Shown: positions 1 through 5,532 of the stretch, in pieces
How the letters are laid out: the number at the start of each line of letters is the position of its first letter
How positions within the stretch are numbered: the stretch's first letter is position 1
NCBI GenBank assembly: GCA_040307715.1
Contig: JAWRJC010000010.1
Coordinates: forward strand, 1-19,912
Direction of reading: 5' to 3'
Origin: RUG13615 sp040307715
GTDB lineage: Bacteria; Bacillota; Clostridia; Peptostreptococcales; Anaerovoracaceae
Length of the DNA stretch: 19,912 nt
Made by a program: the position numbers and the translations under genes
Notes under the pieces: model-generated
Seen by the model: the letters and a program-made list of their open reading frames with translations, nothing else
What the model was told of the DNA's origin: nothing
The model's database searches: none

Positions 1-1
1 C

Positions 2-64
2 GAGAGGGGGCCGGTGCAGGGCGGGTCCATCGATGCAGGGCTGCTTGGAGAGAGCGTCTGGTGA
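2..64 (+). CDS. possible 3' end of an unrecognised chromosomal gene (partial)
   Basis: One forward frame is open from the window edge to a TGA at 62-64 and reads as a plausible protein tail (GPVQGGSIDAGLLGESVW). I do not recognise the family. The other two forward frames are also open here and run into the transposon, so the frame choice is weak. The GC-rich composition matches the core chromosome and not the transposon. If the reading is right, the transposon inserted one base beyond this stop codon. That would fit Tn7-like elements, which often insert just downstream of a conserved gene. Only about 20 codons are visible, so this may be chance. Confidence 0.3.
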   Translation, partial: ERGPVQGGSIDAGLLGESVW

Positions 65-65
65 C

Positions 66-70
66 GCGTT
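66..70. repeat. 5-bp target-site duplication, left copy (GCGTT)
   Basis: GCGTT directly abuts the first base of the left terminal inverted repeat. The identical GCGTT abuts the last base of the right repeat at 5008-5012. A 5-bp duplication is the known signature of Tn7 and Tn5053-type transposition. The intact match shows that both ends seen here moved together in one insertion event. Confidence 0.92.
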
Positions 71-97
71 TGTCACTTGAAAGAAAAGTTTGACATA
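71..97 (+). repeat. left terminal inverted repeat (27 bp)
   Basis: Starts TGTCACTTGAAAGAAA and ends TTTGACATA. It matches the reverse complement of 4981-5007 at 24 of 27 positions, with the first 16 bases identical. The 5'-TGT start is typical of Tn7-like termini. Its inner half resembles the internal sites (TTG...ACA), so it likely holds the outermost transposase-binding site. Confidence 0.93.
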
Positions 98-125
98 ATC
101 CCGAGAGTAAAATCGCTATGTTTCA

Positions 126-147
126 ACAATCTAGTTTTTGAGATTGT
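126..147. other. small hairpin between left-end sites
   Basis: ACAATCT at 126-132 pairs with AGATTGT at 141-147 around an 8-nt loop. It lies between the terminal repeat and the first internal site. A different hairpin occupies a comparable place in the second left end (341-362), so the arrangement may be conserved. No function is evident. Confidence 0.35.
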
Positions 148-152
148 ATACA

Positions 153-256
153 TGTAACAAATTATATGCAAAAAACTTGCAAAGAATTTGTTACACCGTG
201 AAAAAAAGATGTCGGCAGTTTTCAAAATGTGTCGATTTGCAAAGAATTTGTTACAC
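153..256 (+). repeat. internal transposase-binding-like repeats of the outer left end
   Basis: Two direct copies of TTGCAAAGAATTTGTTACAC lie at 177-196 and 237-256, exactly 60 bp apart. An inverted copy with the core TGTAACAAATT lies at 153-163. The inverted copy and the first direct copy can pair as an 11-bp perfect stem (153-163 with 185-195). Together with the site inside the terminal repeat this gives three direct sites plus one inverted. Multiple spaced sites at a terminus are how TnsB recognises Tn7-like ends. Binding is inferred from repetition, position and the matching motif at the right end. Confidence 0.8.
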
Positions 257-264
257 GATGTGTG

Positions 265-297
265 GTGCTGGTCAGGAAGATCCTGGTCAGCACTTTT
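265..297 (+). terminator. terminator-like hairpin H1 before the second left end
   Basis: A 13-bp stem (265-277 with 281-293, two G-U pairs, loop AGA) is followed by TTTT at 294-297. It has the same shape as the hairpin at 713-744, with a compensatory base-pair change between the two. It would stop forward transcription entering from the chromosome. The second left end begins inside its T-tract at 297. Confidence 0.55.
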
Positions 298-484
298 GTC
301 GGCGGAAAGATAAGTTACCAATAGAGTGTTGATAAGAAAAGGCGGAATTTCAACGTTCCGTCCTTTTTTATACTTCTCATTGGTCAACTTTCTTGACGTT
401 TTTCTGCCAGAAAGTTTACCAATAGCGCAAAAAAAGTGTCGGTAAAATCAAAAAGTGTGGATTGGAAACTAATTTGACCAATGG
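297..484 (+). repeat. second (inner) left end of a related but distinct transposon
   Basis: A second TGTC terminus begins at 297 and matches the outer 27-bp repeat at 18 of 27 positions. Behind it lie four copies of a motif around TTTACCAATAG or TTGACCAATGG: 312-324 direct, 378-390 inverted, 412-425 direct and 471-484 direct. Measured from their own first base, the outer and inner ends place these sites almost identically: about 26/27, 82/81, 125/128 and 185/187. Sequence between the sites is also alignable (the AAAAAAAG-TGTCGG stretches at 201 and 431). So this is a diverged homologue of the outer left end with altered site specificity. No matching right end was found in the window. Confidence 0.72.
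341..369 (+). terminator. rho-independent terminator-like hairpin in the inner left end
   Basis: GGCGGAA at 341-347 pairs with TTCCGTC at 356-362 (one G-U pair). One C and then a run of six T at 364-369 follow. An A-run precedes the stem, so it may act in both directions. It would add a second barrier to forward read-through from the chromosome. Confidence 0.5.
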
Positions 485-535
485 TGTGGCGATTTTGTAA
501 TTAATAGGAAATTTGCATTCTTGTCAAGGAATAAT

Positions 536-573
536 AAAAAGCCCTCGATTGTATGGTTGAACTGATCGAGGGC
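536..573 (-). terminator. minus-strand terminator of the cargo genes
   Basis: GCCCTCGAT at 541-549 pairs perfectly with ATCGAGGGC at 565-573 across a 15-nt loop. On the minus strand the stem is followed by TTTTTATTATT (plus-strand A-run 536-540 and beyond). It lies downstream of the minus-strand cargo genes, which end at 796, and probably ends their transcript. The A-run after 573 could also let it act on the plus strand. Confidence 0.6.
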
Positions 574-712
574 AAAAAGCCATGAGGTGTTTTGTTTGTC
601 TTTTGCCAAAGGGTTACCCTGTACAGTTGGACTGTTGGATGCTGTTCGCAAGCGACTTCGAATACCTTGAGTGTACCTCAGGCTTTTAAGCAGAATATAA
701 ATATAGGATTGG

Positions 713-744
713 GTGCTGGCCAAGACCTCTTGGCCAGCACTTTT
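713..744 (+). terminator. terminator-like hairpin H2
   Basis: A perfect 13-bp stem (713-725 with 728-740, loop CC) is followed by TTTT at 741-744. It shares the GTGCTGG...CAGCACTTTTG frame with H1 at 265-297, while three pairs differ in a way that keeps pairing. No forward gene lies just upstream, so it may insulate the element or end a small unseen RNA. The rest of 485-795 contains no gene I can support. Confidence 0.55.
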
Positions 745-795
745 GAAAGGAGCCCGGGGTGGAACAGAAAGGAGGCAATCCCCCGGCGACTTTGA

Positions 796-951
796 CTAAC
801 TGTCGAAAGCATGGTCCGGCATTTCGCTGATCGTGCTTTCTGTGATTTTGCAAATAGGGCATTCGTATTCTTTTATCAGTTCATCCCACTCCATGTCGAC
901 ATGACATATGGGGCATTTCATTGGCGTAACGTTGGCACTTTTATCAATCAT
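796..951 (-). CDS. 51-residue zinc-ribbon protein (cargo)
   Basis: Starts ATG at 951, with its first bases inside the end of the upstream gene (8-bp overlap), and stops at TAG 796-798. The 51-residue product has two CPIC pairs (Cys13/16 and Cys31/34), a classic four-cysteine zinc-ribbon spacing, with an acidic segment between them. Nothing else in the sequence tells its role. Small zinc ribbons often act as nucleic-acid or protein-binding adaptors. The overlap implies coupled translation with the acidic protein before it. It is last in the cargo operon and is followed by the minus-strand terminator at 536-573. The paired CPIC motifs make a chance reading frame unlikely. Confidence 0.72.
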   Translation of the reverse strand: MIDKSANVTPMKCPICHVDMEWDELIKEYECPICKITESTISEMPDHAFDS

Positions 952-1171
952 TAAGAGCATCCTCCAATTCCTCTTCAGAATAACCGAAAGTGTAGTCTTC
1001 GTCTTTGCCGTGTGACGCCCAAATCTCAGCAGCGTCCCACACGCTTAACGTTTCATCGTCATCATCGAATTCGTCGATATCATCGAGAGCGTAGGACCGG
1101 GATTCGTTGGAATCTACATACTCTTCAGTCCTAGTTGAGCTTGCTTTTCTCAGTGTTTTAAACAGTCCCAT
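944..1171 (-). CDS. small acidic hypothetical protein (cargo)
   Basis: A 75-residue, strongly acidic protein. A basic N-terminus (MGLFKTLRKAS) is followed by an Asp/Glu-rich middle (residues 31-41), then a C-terminal block reading AAEIWASHGKDEDYTFGYSE. The pattern of that block (alanine-rich start, GKDEDYTFGY, acidic tail) looks like a short conserved motif rather than random sequence, but I cannot assign a family. A good ribosome site (AGGGGGTGA) stands about 6 nt before the ATG. It starts 11 bp after the preceding small membrane gene and overlaps the zinc-ribbon gene by 8 bp, so the three are likely one transcript. Confidence 0.68.
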   Translation of the reverse strand: MGLFKTLRKASSTRTEEYVDSNESRSYALDDIDEFDDDDETLSVWDAAEIWASHGKDEDYTFGYSEEELEDALND

Positions 1172-1182
1172 TTCTTCACCCC

Positions 1183-1497
1183 CTATGCAGCAACAGATTT
1201 AAGATAATCTCGCAGACCAGCCATATATTGGCCACCCATTGAGCTACGCTTACGAAGAAGTTCGGAGCTTGCTCGCCTGAAATGCTCATCTTTTTCATTG
1301 CAGAGATCAATCAACCTGAGAATTTCCTTCTGCAGAGCGTCGTTTTGTTTCAGCAGGGCCTTGTTGCATAGGACCGTACATTTTACTTTGTGGTTCATAA
1401 CGGTGTAGACAGTAACTGTCGCTGCGATTCCGGCACCGGCGATAATGATCTCGGTCTTGTGTTCGCGGACTTTTTCTTTGATTTTGTTCCAGTTCAT
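1183..1497 (-). CDS. small single-pass membrane protein with helical tail (cargo)
   Basis: A 104-residue protein. Residues about 15-34 (EIIIAGAGIAATVTVYTVM) form one likely membrane helix after a short basic start, which suggests a cytoplasmic N-terminus. The rest is charged and probably a helix or coiled coil (ALLKQNDALQKEILRLIDLC). A strong ribosome site (AAGGAGG) lies about 8 nt before the ATG. It is first of the three tightly packed minus-strand cargo genes. No family is recognised. A role as a membrane anchor or partner of the two small proteins after it is possible but is inference only. Confidence 0.68.
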   Translation of the reverse strand: MNWNKIKEKVREHKTEIIIAGAGIAATVTVYTVMNHKVKCTVLCNKALLKQNDALQKEILRLIDLCNEKDEHFRRASSELLRKRSSMGGQYMAGLRDYLKSVAA

Positions 1498-1588
1498 TTG
1501 AAAACCTCCTTCATGGTATCCTTCTTACTTTCCTACAAGAAAAGTCTACCATTGAGGAGGTTGTCATGTCTTACATAGCTTATGAAGG

Positions 1589-1998
1589 TTATTTAGCGTA
1601 GCAAGCTGTAAGAGCCTTGAAATAGTTTATCGCGTATGAATTACCGAGTTGTGCAAGACACTGAAGCATTTGTAAACCGAGTCTTTGATTCTCCGGAAAA
1701 TCCTTACCATTTTTCACTGAATTCATGTAGTATCGTACTGCCATGAAATAGTACGCGATATCAGCATAATTATCATTTTCTTTGATTGTCTTTAGCGATT
1801 CAATAATGATTTCGTCAATATCTTGAACTGCAGTTTCTACATCCAATGCTGATTGTTCGAAAGAGGTTCTATTAAGAATTGGGTCAAAGAACTTGCGCCG
1901 TTCCTTTTTTGATAAGTTGATCTCAGGCCCGTCAAATTTAAGTGAAAGGATGTTTTCTCCATATTTATTAGCCCATTCGTTGTTTAGTAAGGGAAAGG
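1589..1998 (-). pseudogene. 5'-truncated hypothetical cargo gene
   Basis: The minus frame ending at TAA 1589-1591 gives an alpha-helical tail (YADIAYYFMAVRYYMNSVKN and beyond). It remains open well upstream of the first usable start (TTG at 1846), through protein-like sequence (NNEWANKYGENILSLKFDG, then PEINLSKKERRKFFDPILN). It continues to about 1985-2010 with no ATG, GTG or TTG in that stretch. The forward strand becomes the transposase remnant at the same place. The simplest reading is that a deletion removed the start of this gene and the front of tnsB and joined the two. The upper boundary given is approximate. A shortened protein from TTG 1846 (85 residues) cannot be excluded. No family is recognised. 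Confidence 0.55.
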
Positions 1999-2583
1999 AC
2001 GTTCCGAGGGAACAAAAAATACGGAAAACACGTTTACGTTCAGCTCAACAATTTCAAATACACTTCGGACCGGATAAGCGGGAATTACAACCTTGTAGGC
2101 CAGGAAGCAGTATTGCTCGTCGATCCTGATAATATATGCGTCATTCATGCGTTTTCCGGCAATGTTTCGCTCGGACCGTTATATATGAAAGGCGCTGAAA
2201 AGAATACCGAAGGAGGTCTTTCAGCTAGACAGGGAAAGGCTGTGCACGATTATCTCAGGGAGGAGGGGATTAAAAAGACCTTTGGATTGGATGATGCTGA
2301 GACCTACATCCTCTCGTTGCAGAAGGAGCCTAAAGGCAAGGCGGATCTTCGCAAACTGCAAAACATCAGTACCGTGTTGCCGGAAAAAGTGATACCTCCC
2401 GATATGCTCGATAAAGAATCGGATATTGAAGAAGTAGATGATGAGTTAACCCCCGAGGAGAATGAGAATTCATATATTCAGGAGGAAAGAGATATCTCAT
2501 TTGACCAGAGAACTGAAAAAGAAAAACGAGAGTCTAGACGAAAAAAATACGGTTACCGCTACGGCGGAGGAAGGTATAAGTAA
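1972..2583 (+). pseudogene. tnsB: TnsB/TniA transposase, C-terminal remnant
   Basis: The frame is open from a stop at 1969-1971 to TAA at 2581-2583. From about 2011 it reads as the C-terminal beta-barrel of Mu/Tn7-type transposases: KHVYVQLNNFKYTS..., then LVGQEAVLLVDPDNICVIHA. A long charged tail follows, ending KKYGYRYGGGRYK. The RNase H-like DDE catalytic domain and the N-terminal DNA-binding domains are absent, so it cannot cut or join DNA. The stop is 2 bp before tnsC, the normal order. In characterised TnsB proteins the C-terminal tail contacts TnsC, so that part is retained. A stand-alone start at TTG 2113, with AGGA 7 nt upstream, is conceivable but probably coincidental. Confidence 0.75.
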
Positions 2584-2585
2584 AT

Positions 2586-3659
2586 ATGACGAACGTTGCT
2601 AGTTACAACAAAAGGACGGTTTTCAATATCGAAAGACCTGAACAGAACATAGACGATCCCGGTGTAAAACTTGCTGGCAATACGATCAAAAGTCAGCATC
2701 CTGTCGAGAACGGACAGTTTACACTTGTTACTGATCAGATCCAGGACCTTCATGATTACATGCTTGATTCAATCAGGATGGGGTTCGAAGGAACCATCAT
2801 TTATGGAAGTGCATATGCCGGAAAAACGTATGCAATGCGGGAGATCGAAAGATGGTTCAAGGATGAGAACGATCAGGATTTCGCAACCGTGCGGGTGATT
2901 CTCCCCGAGAAGAAGTTCACCTTTAAGGAGCTTTACCAGTATCTGTTGGATCAGATCACGCATGAGCCGTTGAGCAAAACAGCAGCCGCACTCAAAGTAA
3001 GAAACAGGCTTATCTCCGTACTTGTAGATCTTGGCCAGCACCATGGAAATAGAATTGTTCTTATCCTCGACGAGGCCGAGAATCTGCGGATTGAACACTA
3101 TAAAAACCTTAAGCACATTTACAACTGCCTTGAGGAATTTGGGGTCGTTATGTATACGTTCCTTGTTGGAACCGAAGCTCTTCTCGATAGCAGAAATGTG
3201 TTCAAGACAAGTGGGGCAGAAGGTGCGCAGATCATCCGGAGATTCATGACAAATGAGCATAGATTCACCGGCATTACTGACTATGACAGCCTTGCATATG
3301 CCCTCGGGGGATACGACATGCTCACTTATGAAGGTGAGACTTTCACCGAGCACTACTTCCCGGAGGCTTGGAAAAAAGGCGCACGCATGGTTGATATCGC
3401 GGATGACATGATGCAGGCGATGCATGAGATTACTTCGTTGCCTAAGATTCCTGAGATTCCGATGGGATATTTTACAAAGGTCATTAACGCAACTTTGAAG
3501 TTTTACGGGGCGGACTCGGACATGGATGACGGCAACGGCGGTACTCTTAAAAAAGAATGGCCGTCTAAAGAAGATATCAAAAAAATCATGATCTACCAGA
3601 ACCTCGATTATAAACTTGTAGATCTTAGCAGCATCAATAAGGGGTTCAGAACAGTATGA
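2586..3659 (+). CDS. tnsC: TnsC/TniB-family AAA+ ATPase, transposition regulator
   Basis: A 357-residue AAA+ protein. Walker A is GSAYAGKT (residues 74-81), Walker B LILDEAE (159-165) and a sensor-like FLVGT segment (192-196). This is the TnsC/TniB family, which binds ATP, polymerises on target DNA and links the target selector TniQ to the transposase. The ATG follows the tnsB remnant by 2 bp, with GGAGGAAGG upstream inside the end of that frame. The 3' end overlaps tniQ by 4 bp (ATGA), so translation is probably coupled. Length and motifs look intact. Without a catalytic TnsB in this element it can only act with a transposase supplied elsewhere. The similar ATPases of phage Mu (MuB) are a less likely match because of the TniQ neighbour. 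Confidence 0.88.
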   Translation: MTNVASYNKRTVFNIERPEQNIDDPGVKLAGNTIKSQHPVENGQFTLVTDQIQDLHDYMLDSIRMGFEGTIIYGSAYAGKTYAMREIERWFKDENDQDFATVRVILPEKKFTFKELYQYLLDQITHEPLSKTAAALKVRNRLISVLVDLGQHHGNRIVLILDEAENLRIEHYKNLKHIYNCLEEFGVVMYTFLVGTEALLDSRNVFKTSGAEGAQIIRRFMTNEHRFTGITDYDSLAYALGGYDMLTYEGETFTEHYFPEAWKKGARMVDIADDMMQAMHEITSLPKIPEIPMGYFTKVINATLKFYGADSDMDDGNGGTLKKEWPSKEDIKKIMIYQNLDYKLVDLSSINKGFRTV

Positions 3660-4840
3660 AAACCATTTATCCTTGTTATGTAAAAGGAACATCTGCATTT
3701 GGGTATTTCAATCAGATGACGTTTGCCAACGCATTTCCTGCAAGGTTCCTTTTCGCGACTAAGAATTGCAAGTATAAACAGCGGAAAAATCCGATTTATC
3801 TTTCTCCGCTTCTGGCAGAAACACACTCGATAGATGTGGCAAAAAATATCTATAGCATCATGCCGCCAGATGTTCTTGACAAGATAGCAGAAGATATAAG
3901 GAATGAGATCTTCCCGTTCAGCGCAAATAGCGCAAATACATACGAGTTGCTGGTGGAAAAGGAGCTTAAGTATTGCCCTGAGTGCATCAAAAAAGGCGAG
4001 CACTACACATATCAGCAGCTCATAATTCATAACAAATGCAGGGAGCATGGTATTCCTCTCAGAAAAGGGTGTCCCCATTGTGGTGCGAGTGTTTCTTCGA
4101 GTATCGAAATCACACACAAGGAGGCATTCTTTTGTGATAAATGCAATAATAGTATTATGTCAATTAAAGAACCGGCTGAACTGCTTGTAAGCTTGAAAAA
4201 CAGAGCTTCAACTGAGTCTCACAGTAGAAGCACGACTAGTCAGATTGCGGAAACAGATGGCTTCGTATTTGGGCTGCCAAATAATAAGAGATTGTCAGAT
4301 GATGCACTGATTACGGTTAAGAATTACTTTAAATCAGGAGAAATCAGCACTCCTACGATCTATATCGAAAAGAATGGACTGGCTCATAAGGAATGCAAAC
4401 TGAAAGATTTCATCATACCTTATGCGAAAGGGAGGCTTAAGAAATACGATAAGAAGGATAAACTAGTAGAATTCATTGTGAATAACGAGACTGTTGAGAA
4501 TACACCAGAAGACCGCTCAGCGGCGTTTTTATTCAGATTGGTAGTGGATGATATAAATCCTCGGAGGCTTTCAATAAAGCCGTTAAAACTCGTGTTTTCA
4601 GCGTTGAAAAGGGCGCTTTCTTATGCAGGATTGACCGGGGACGATGTTGACATTATTGCTACTGCGATCCTAAATCGATATATTTCTGATTTGTATACAA
4701 TGATGGTAAAGCTGATAAATGAGAACCCCGATAAAACGCTGCTGTATCTGACGCATGAGAACCTTATCCAGGATATTTCTTACGATATCATTGTTCTTGA
4801 AGACAAAGACGCATTCAAAGTTTATATGATCAATGACTAA
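3656..4840 (+). CDS. tniQ: TniQ/TnsD-family target-selection protein
   Basis: A 394-residue protein with the TniQ domain at residues about 5-165. It carries the family zinc-binding pattern CPEC (107/110), HNKCREH (125/128/131), CPHC (139/142) and CDKC (160/163). The remaining 230 residues are helical and have no motif I can name. At this length it is longer than the short TniQ of type V-K CRISPR-linked transposons and nearer to stand-alone TniQ or a short TnsD. TniQ proteins pick the target, either through their own DNA binding or through a partner, and recruit TnsC. No Cas or serine-resolvase partner is visible here, so direct DNA recognition is the likely mode. It is last in the operon, and a terminator follows 38 bp downstream. 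Confidence 0.87.
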   Translation: MKTIYPCYVKGTSAFGYFNQMTFANAFPARFLFATKNCKYKQRKNPIYLSPLLAETHSIDVAKNIYSIMPPDVLDKIAEDIRNEIFPFSANSANTYELLVEKELKYCPECIKKGEHYTYQQLIIHNKCREHGIPLRKGCPHCGASVSSSIEITHKEAFFCDKCNNSIMSIKEPAELLVSLKNRASTESHSRSTTSQIAETDGFVFGLPNNKRLSDDALITVKNYFKSGEISTPTIYIEKNGLAHKECKLKDFIIPYAKGRLKKYDKKDKLVEFIVNNETVENTPEDRSAAFLFRLVVDDINPRRLSIKPLKLVFSALKRALSYAGLTGDDVDIIATAILNRYISDLYTMMVKLINENPDKTLLYLTHENLIQDISYDIIVLEDKDAFKVYMIND

Positions 4841-4878
4841 ACGAATGAAGTAAAGGGAAGTAAGAGTTAATATAAAGA

Positions 4879-4899
4879 ACCGCCGGTTGGCGGTTTTTT
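4879..4899 (+). terminator. rho-independent terminator of the tns operon
   Basis: ACCGCC at 4879-4884 pairs with GGCGGT at 4889-4894 around the tetraloop GGTT. A run of six T (4894-4899) follows. It lies 38 bp after the tniQ stop and ends the forward operon before the right end of the transposon. Confidence 0.88.
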
Positions 4900-4958
4900 A
4901 TTATGCAGCTCTAGATGTTGCAATTATGCTTCGTTGTTATCCGATGAAATAGGGGGGA

Positions 4959-4978
4959 GTGTAACAAATTTGTTTCAA
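4959..4978 (-). repeat. internal transposase-binding-like site of the right end
   Basis: GTGTAACAAATTTGTTTCAA is the inverse of the left-end motif TTGCAAAGAATTTGTTACAC, with the core TGTAACAAATT identical. It stands 2 bp inside the right terminal repeat, so the right end has two close sites while the left end has sites spread over about 186 bp. Asymmetric ends of this kind are usual in Tn7-like elements. Confidence 0.8.
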
Positions 4979-4980
4979 TC

Positions 4981-5007
4981 TATGTCACAAATTTCTTTCA
5001 AGTGACA
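4981..5007 (-). repeat. right terminal inverted repeat (27 bp)
   Basis: The reverse complement begins TGTCACTTGAAAGAAA and ends TTTGTGACATA. It matches the left repeat with three substitutions. GCGTT of the target duplication follows at once. Confidence 0.93.
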
Positions 5008-5012
5008 GCGTT
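5008..5012. repeat. 5-bp target-site duplication, right copy (GCGTT)
   Basis: Identical to 66-70 and directly adjacent to the right terminal repeat. Removing the element and one copy rebuilds the old target as GGTGAC-GCGTT-ATACATG. Confidence 0.92.
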
Positions 5013-5358
5013 ATACATGCGATATAAACAGTCTTTCGTGATACACAATTATTCCTAAAATCATAATTTTGGGAAGAGATAATACCAAAATCCGCTGAAA
5101 CAGCCAAAAACGCCGAATCCGTTGTGCCGTAAGCATTTGGCCATTCCGGGCATGCTCGCAGATGTTCTAAGTATTCCGATAATCTGCGCATTGTATATAT
5201 CCTTTTCAGGCATCGCAATTAATTACGCGTCTGCCATAGTATTCTCTGCCGAGATATTCTCTGTTGCCTTTCTGATTATCTGTTATTAAATATCATGTGA
5301 TGATAATTCCCCTTGTTTATCATTCATGGATATATCTATAGCCGATCTATCTGCAGTT

Positions 5359-5411
5359 ATGAAAAAACGCTTGCCTTATGCATCTGCTGCATCCGGCCGG
5401 CGTTTTTTCAT
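5359..5411 (-). terminator. strong bidirectional stem-loop downstream of the LysM gene
   Basis: ATGAAAAAACGC at 5359-5370 pairs perfectly with GCGTTTTTTCAT at 5400-5411. A smaller ATGCA/TGCAT stem lies in the loop. The A/T tracts are part of the stem, so it can end transcripts on either strand. It is placed to end the minus-strand LysM gene transcript. Confidence 0.5.
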
Positions 5412-5452
5412 TGATCACTGTGGATCGGGTTTGAGAATGAGCTTTTGGAAAT

Positions 5453-5478
5453 GCCTCAAAAAGCGAGGCTCTATTTTT
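5453..5478 (+). terminator. plus-strand terminator-like hairpin
   Basis: GCCTC at 5453-5457 pairs with GAGGC at 5465-5469, followed by TCTATTTTT. The stem is only 5 bp and no forward gene is evident upstream after the transposon, so its role is uncertain. It may be the old terminator of the gene left of the transposon. Confidence 0.35.
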
Positions 5479-5532
5479 CGATTTAAGGCGTTTTTTGATA
5501 CCGTGTGGTATTCCCGGTCCTTGCCTTTTTAA

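Larger units (their letters stand above)
71..5007 (+). mobile_element. Tn7/Tn5053-like transposon, TnsA-less, with truncated transposase
   Basis: A 4.94-kb element bounded by 27-bp inverted repeats (24 of 27 identical) and a 5-bp target duplication. It encodes in order a tnsB/tniA remnant, a TnsC/TniB ATPase and TniQ, all forward, with minus-strand cargo between the left end and the remnant. It is visibly more AT-rich than the chromosome to its right. No TnsA endonuclease, Cas gene or CRISPR array is present, so the closest known layout is the Tn5053/Tn402 or TnsBC-TniQ type. The DDE catalytic region is missing, so the element cannot move by itself. It could move if a matching transposase were supplied in trans. 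A second, related left end lies inside it at 297-484. Confidence 0.92.
5013..5532. other. AT-rich intergenic stretch without a convincing gene
   Basis: This stretch is more AT-rich than the genes to its right. A 50-codon minus frame (5061-5213, starting MPEKDIYNAQII) reads smoothly but has no ribosome site and no recognised family; I do not call it. A 7-bp inverted repeat stands at 5300-5306/5317-5323. Two strong hairpins follow and are listed separately. A further small stem (GATACC/GGTATTC) lies near 5497-5515. It may be a remnant of older mobile DNA. Confidence 0.5.

Noticed and set aside
177..256. Two identical 20-bp repeats separated by 40 bp, resembling a minimal CRISPR array
   Set aside because: The motif also occurs inverted at 153-163 and at the opposite transposon end (4959-4978), and resembles the terminal repeat. 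That is the pattern of transposase-binding sites. No Cas genes are in the window.
713..744. H2 taken as the right-hand target duplication of the inner element, since ACTTT occurs at both 292-296 and after the H2 stem
   Set aside because: The bases before the second ACTTT are hairpin stem (GGCCAGC) and not an inner-type right terminus, so the 5-bp match is chance or reflects hairpin similarity.
592..795. Forward open frame of 67 codons in the left end region
   Set aside because: It runs across the H2 hairpin and opposite the end of the zinc-ribbon operon, has no ribosome site or recognisable domain, and its amino-acid make-up looks random.
1566..1601. Tiny forward frame (MSYIAYEGYLA) with a strong GAGGAGG 5 nt upstream
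   Set aside because: Only 11 codons, overlaps the end of the truncated minus gene, and has no visible promoter or known peptide match. Kept only as a curiosity.
2769..3698. Long minus-strand open frame of 309 codons opposite tnsC
   Set aside because: It is the antisense shadow of tnsC, which carries clear Walker motifs and coupled signals. The minus product has no recognisable domain.
71..5007. A CRISPR-associated transposon (type V-K or I-F)
   Set aside because: No Cas12k or Cascade gene, no repeat-spacer array and no tracrRNA-like sequence was seen. TniQ length does not match the V-K type. A lost CRISPR module cannot be excluded because part of the element is deleted.
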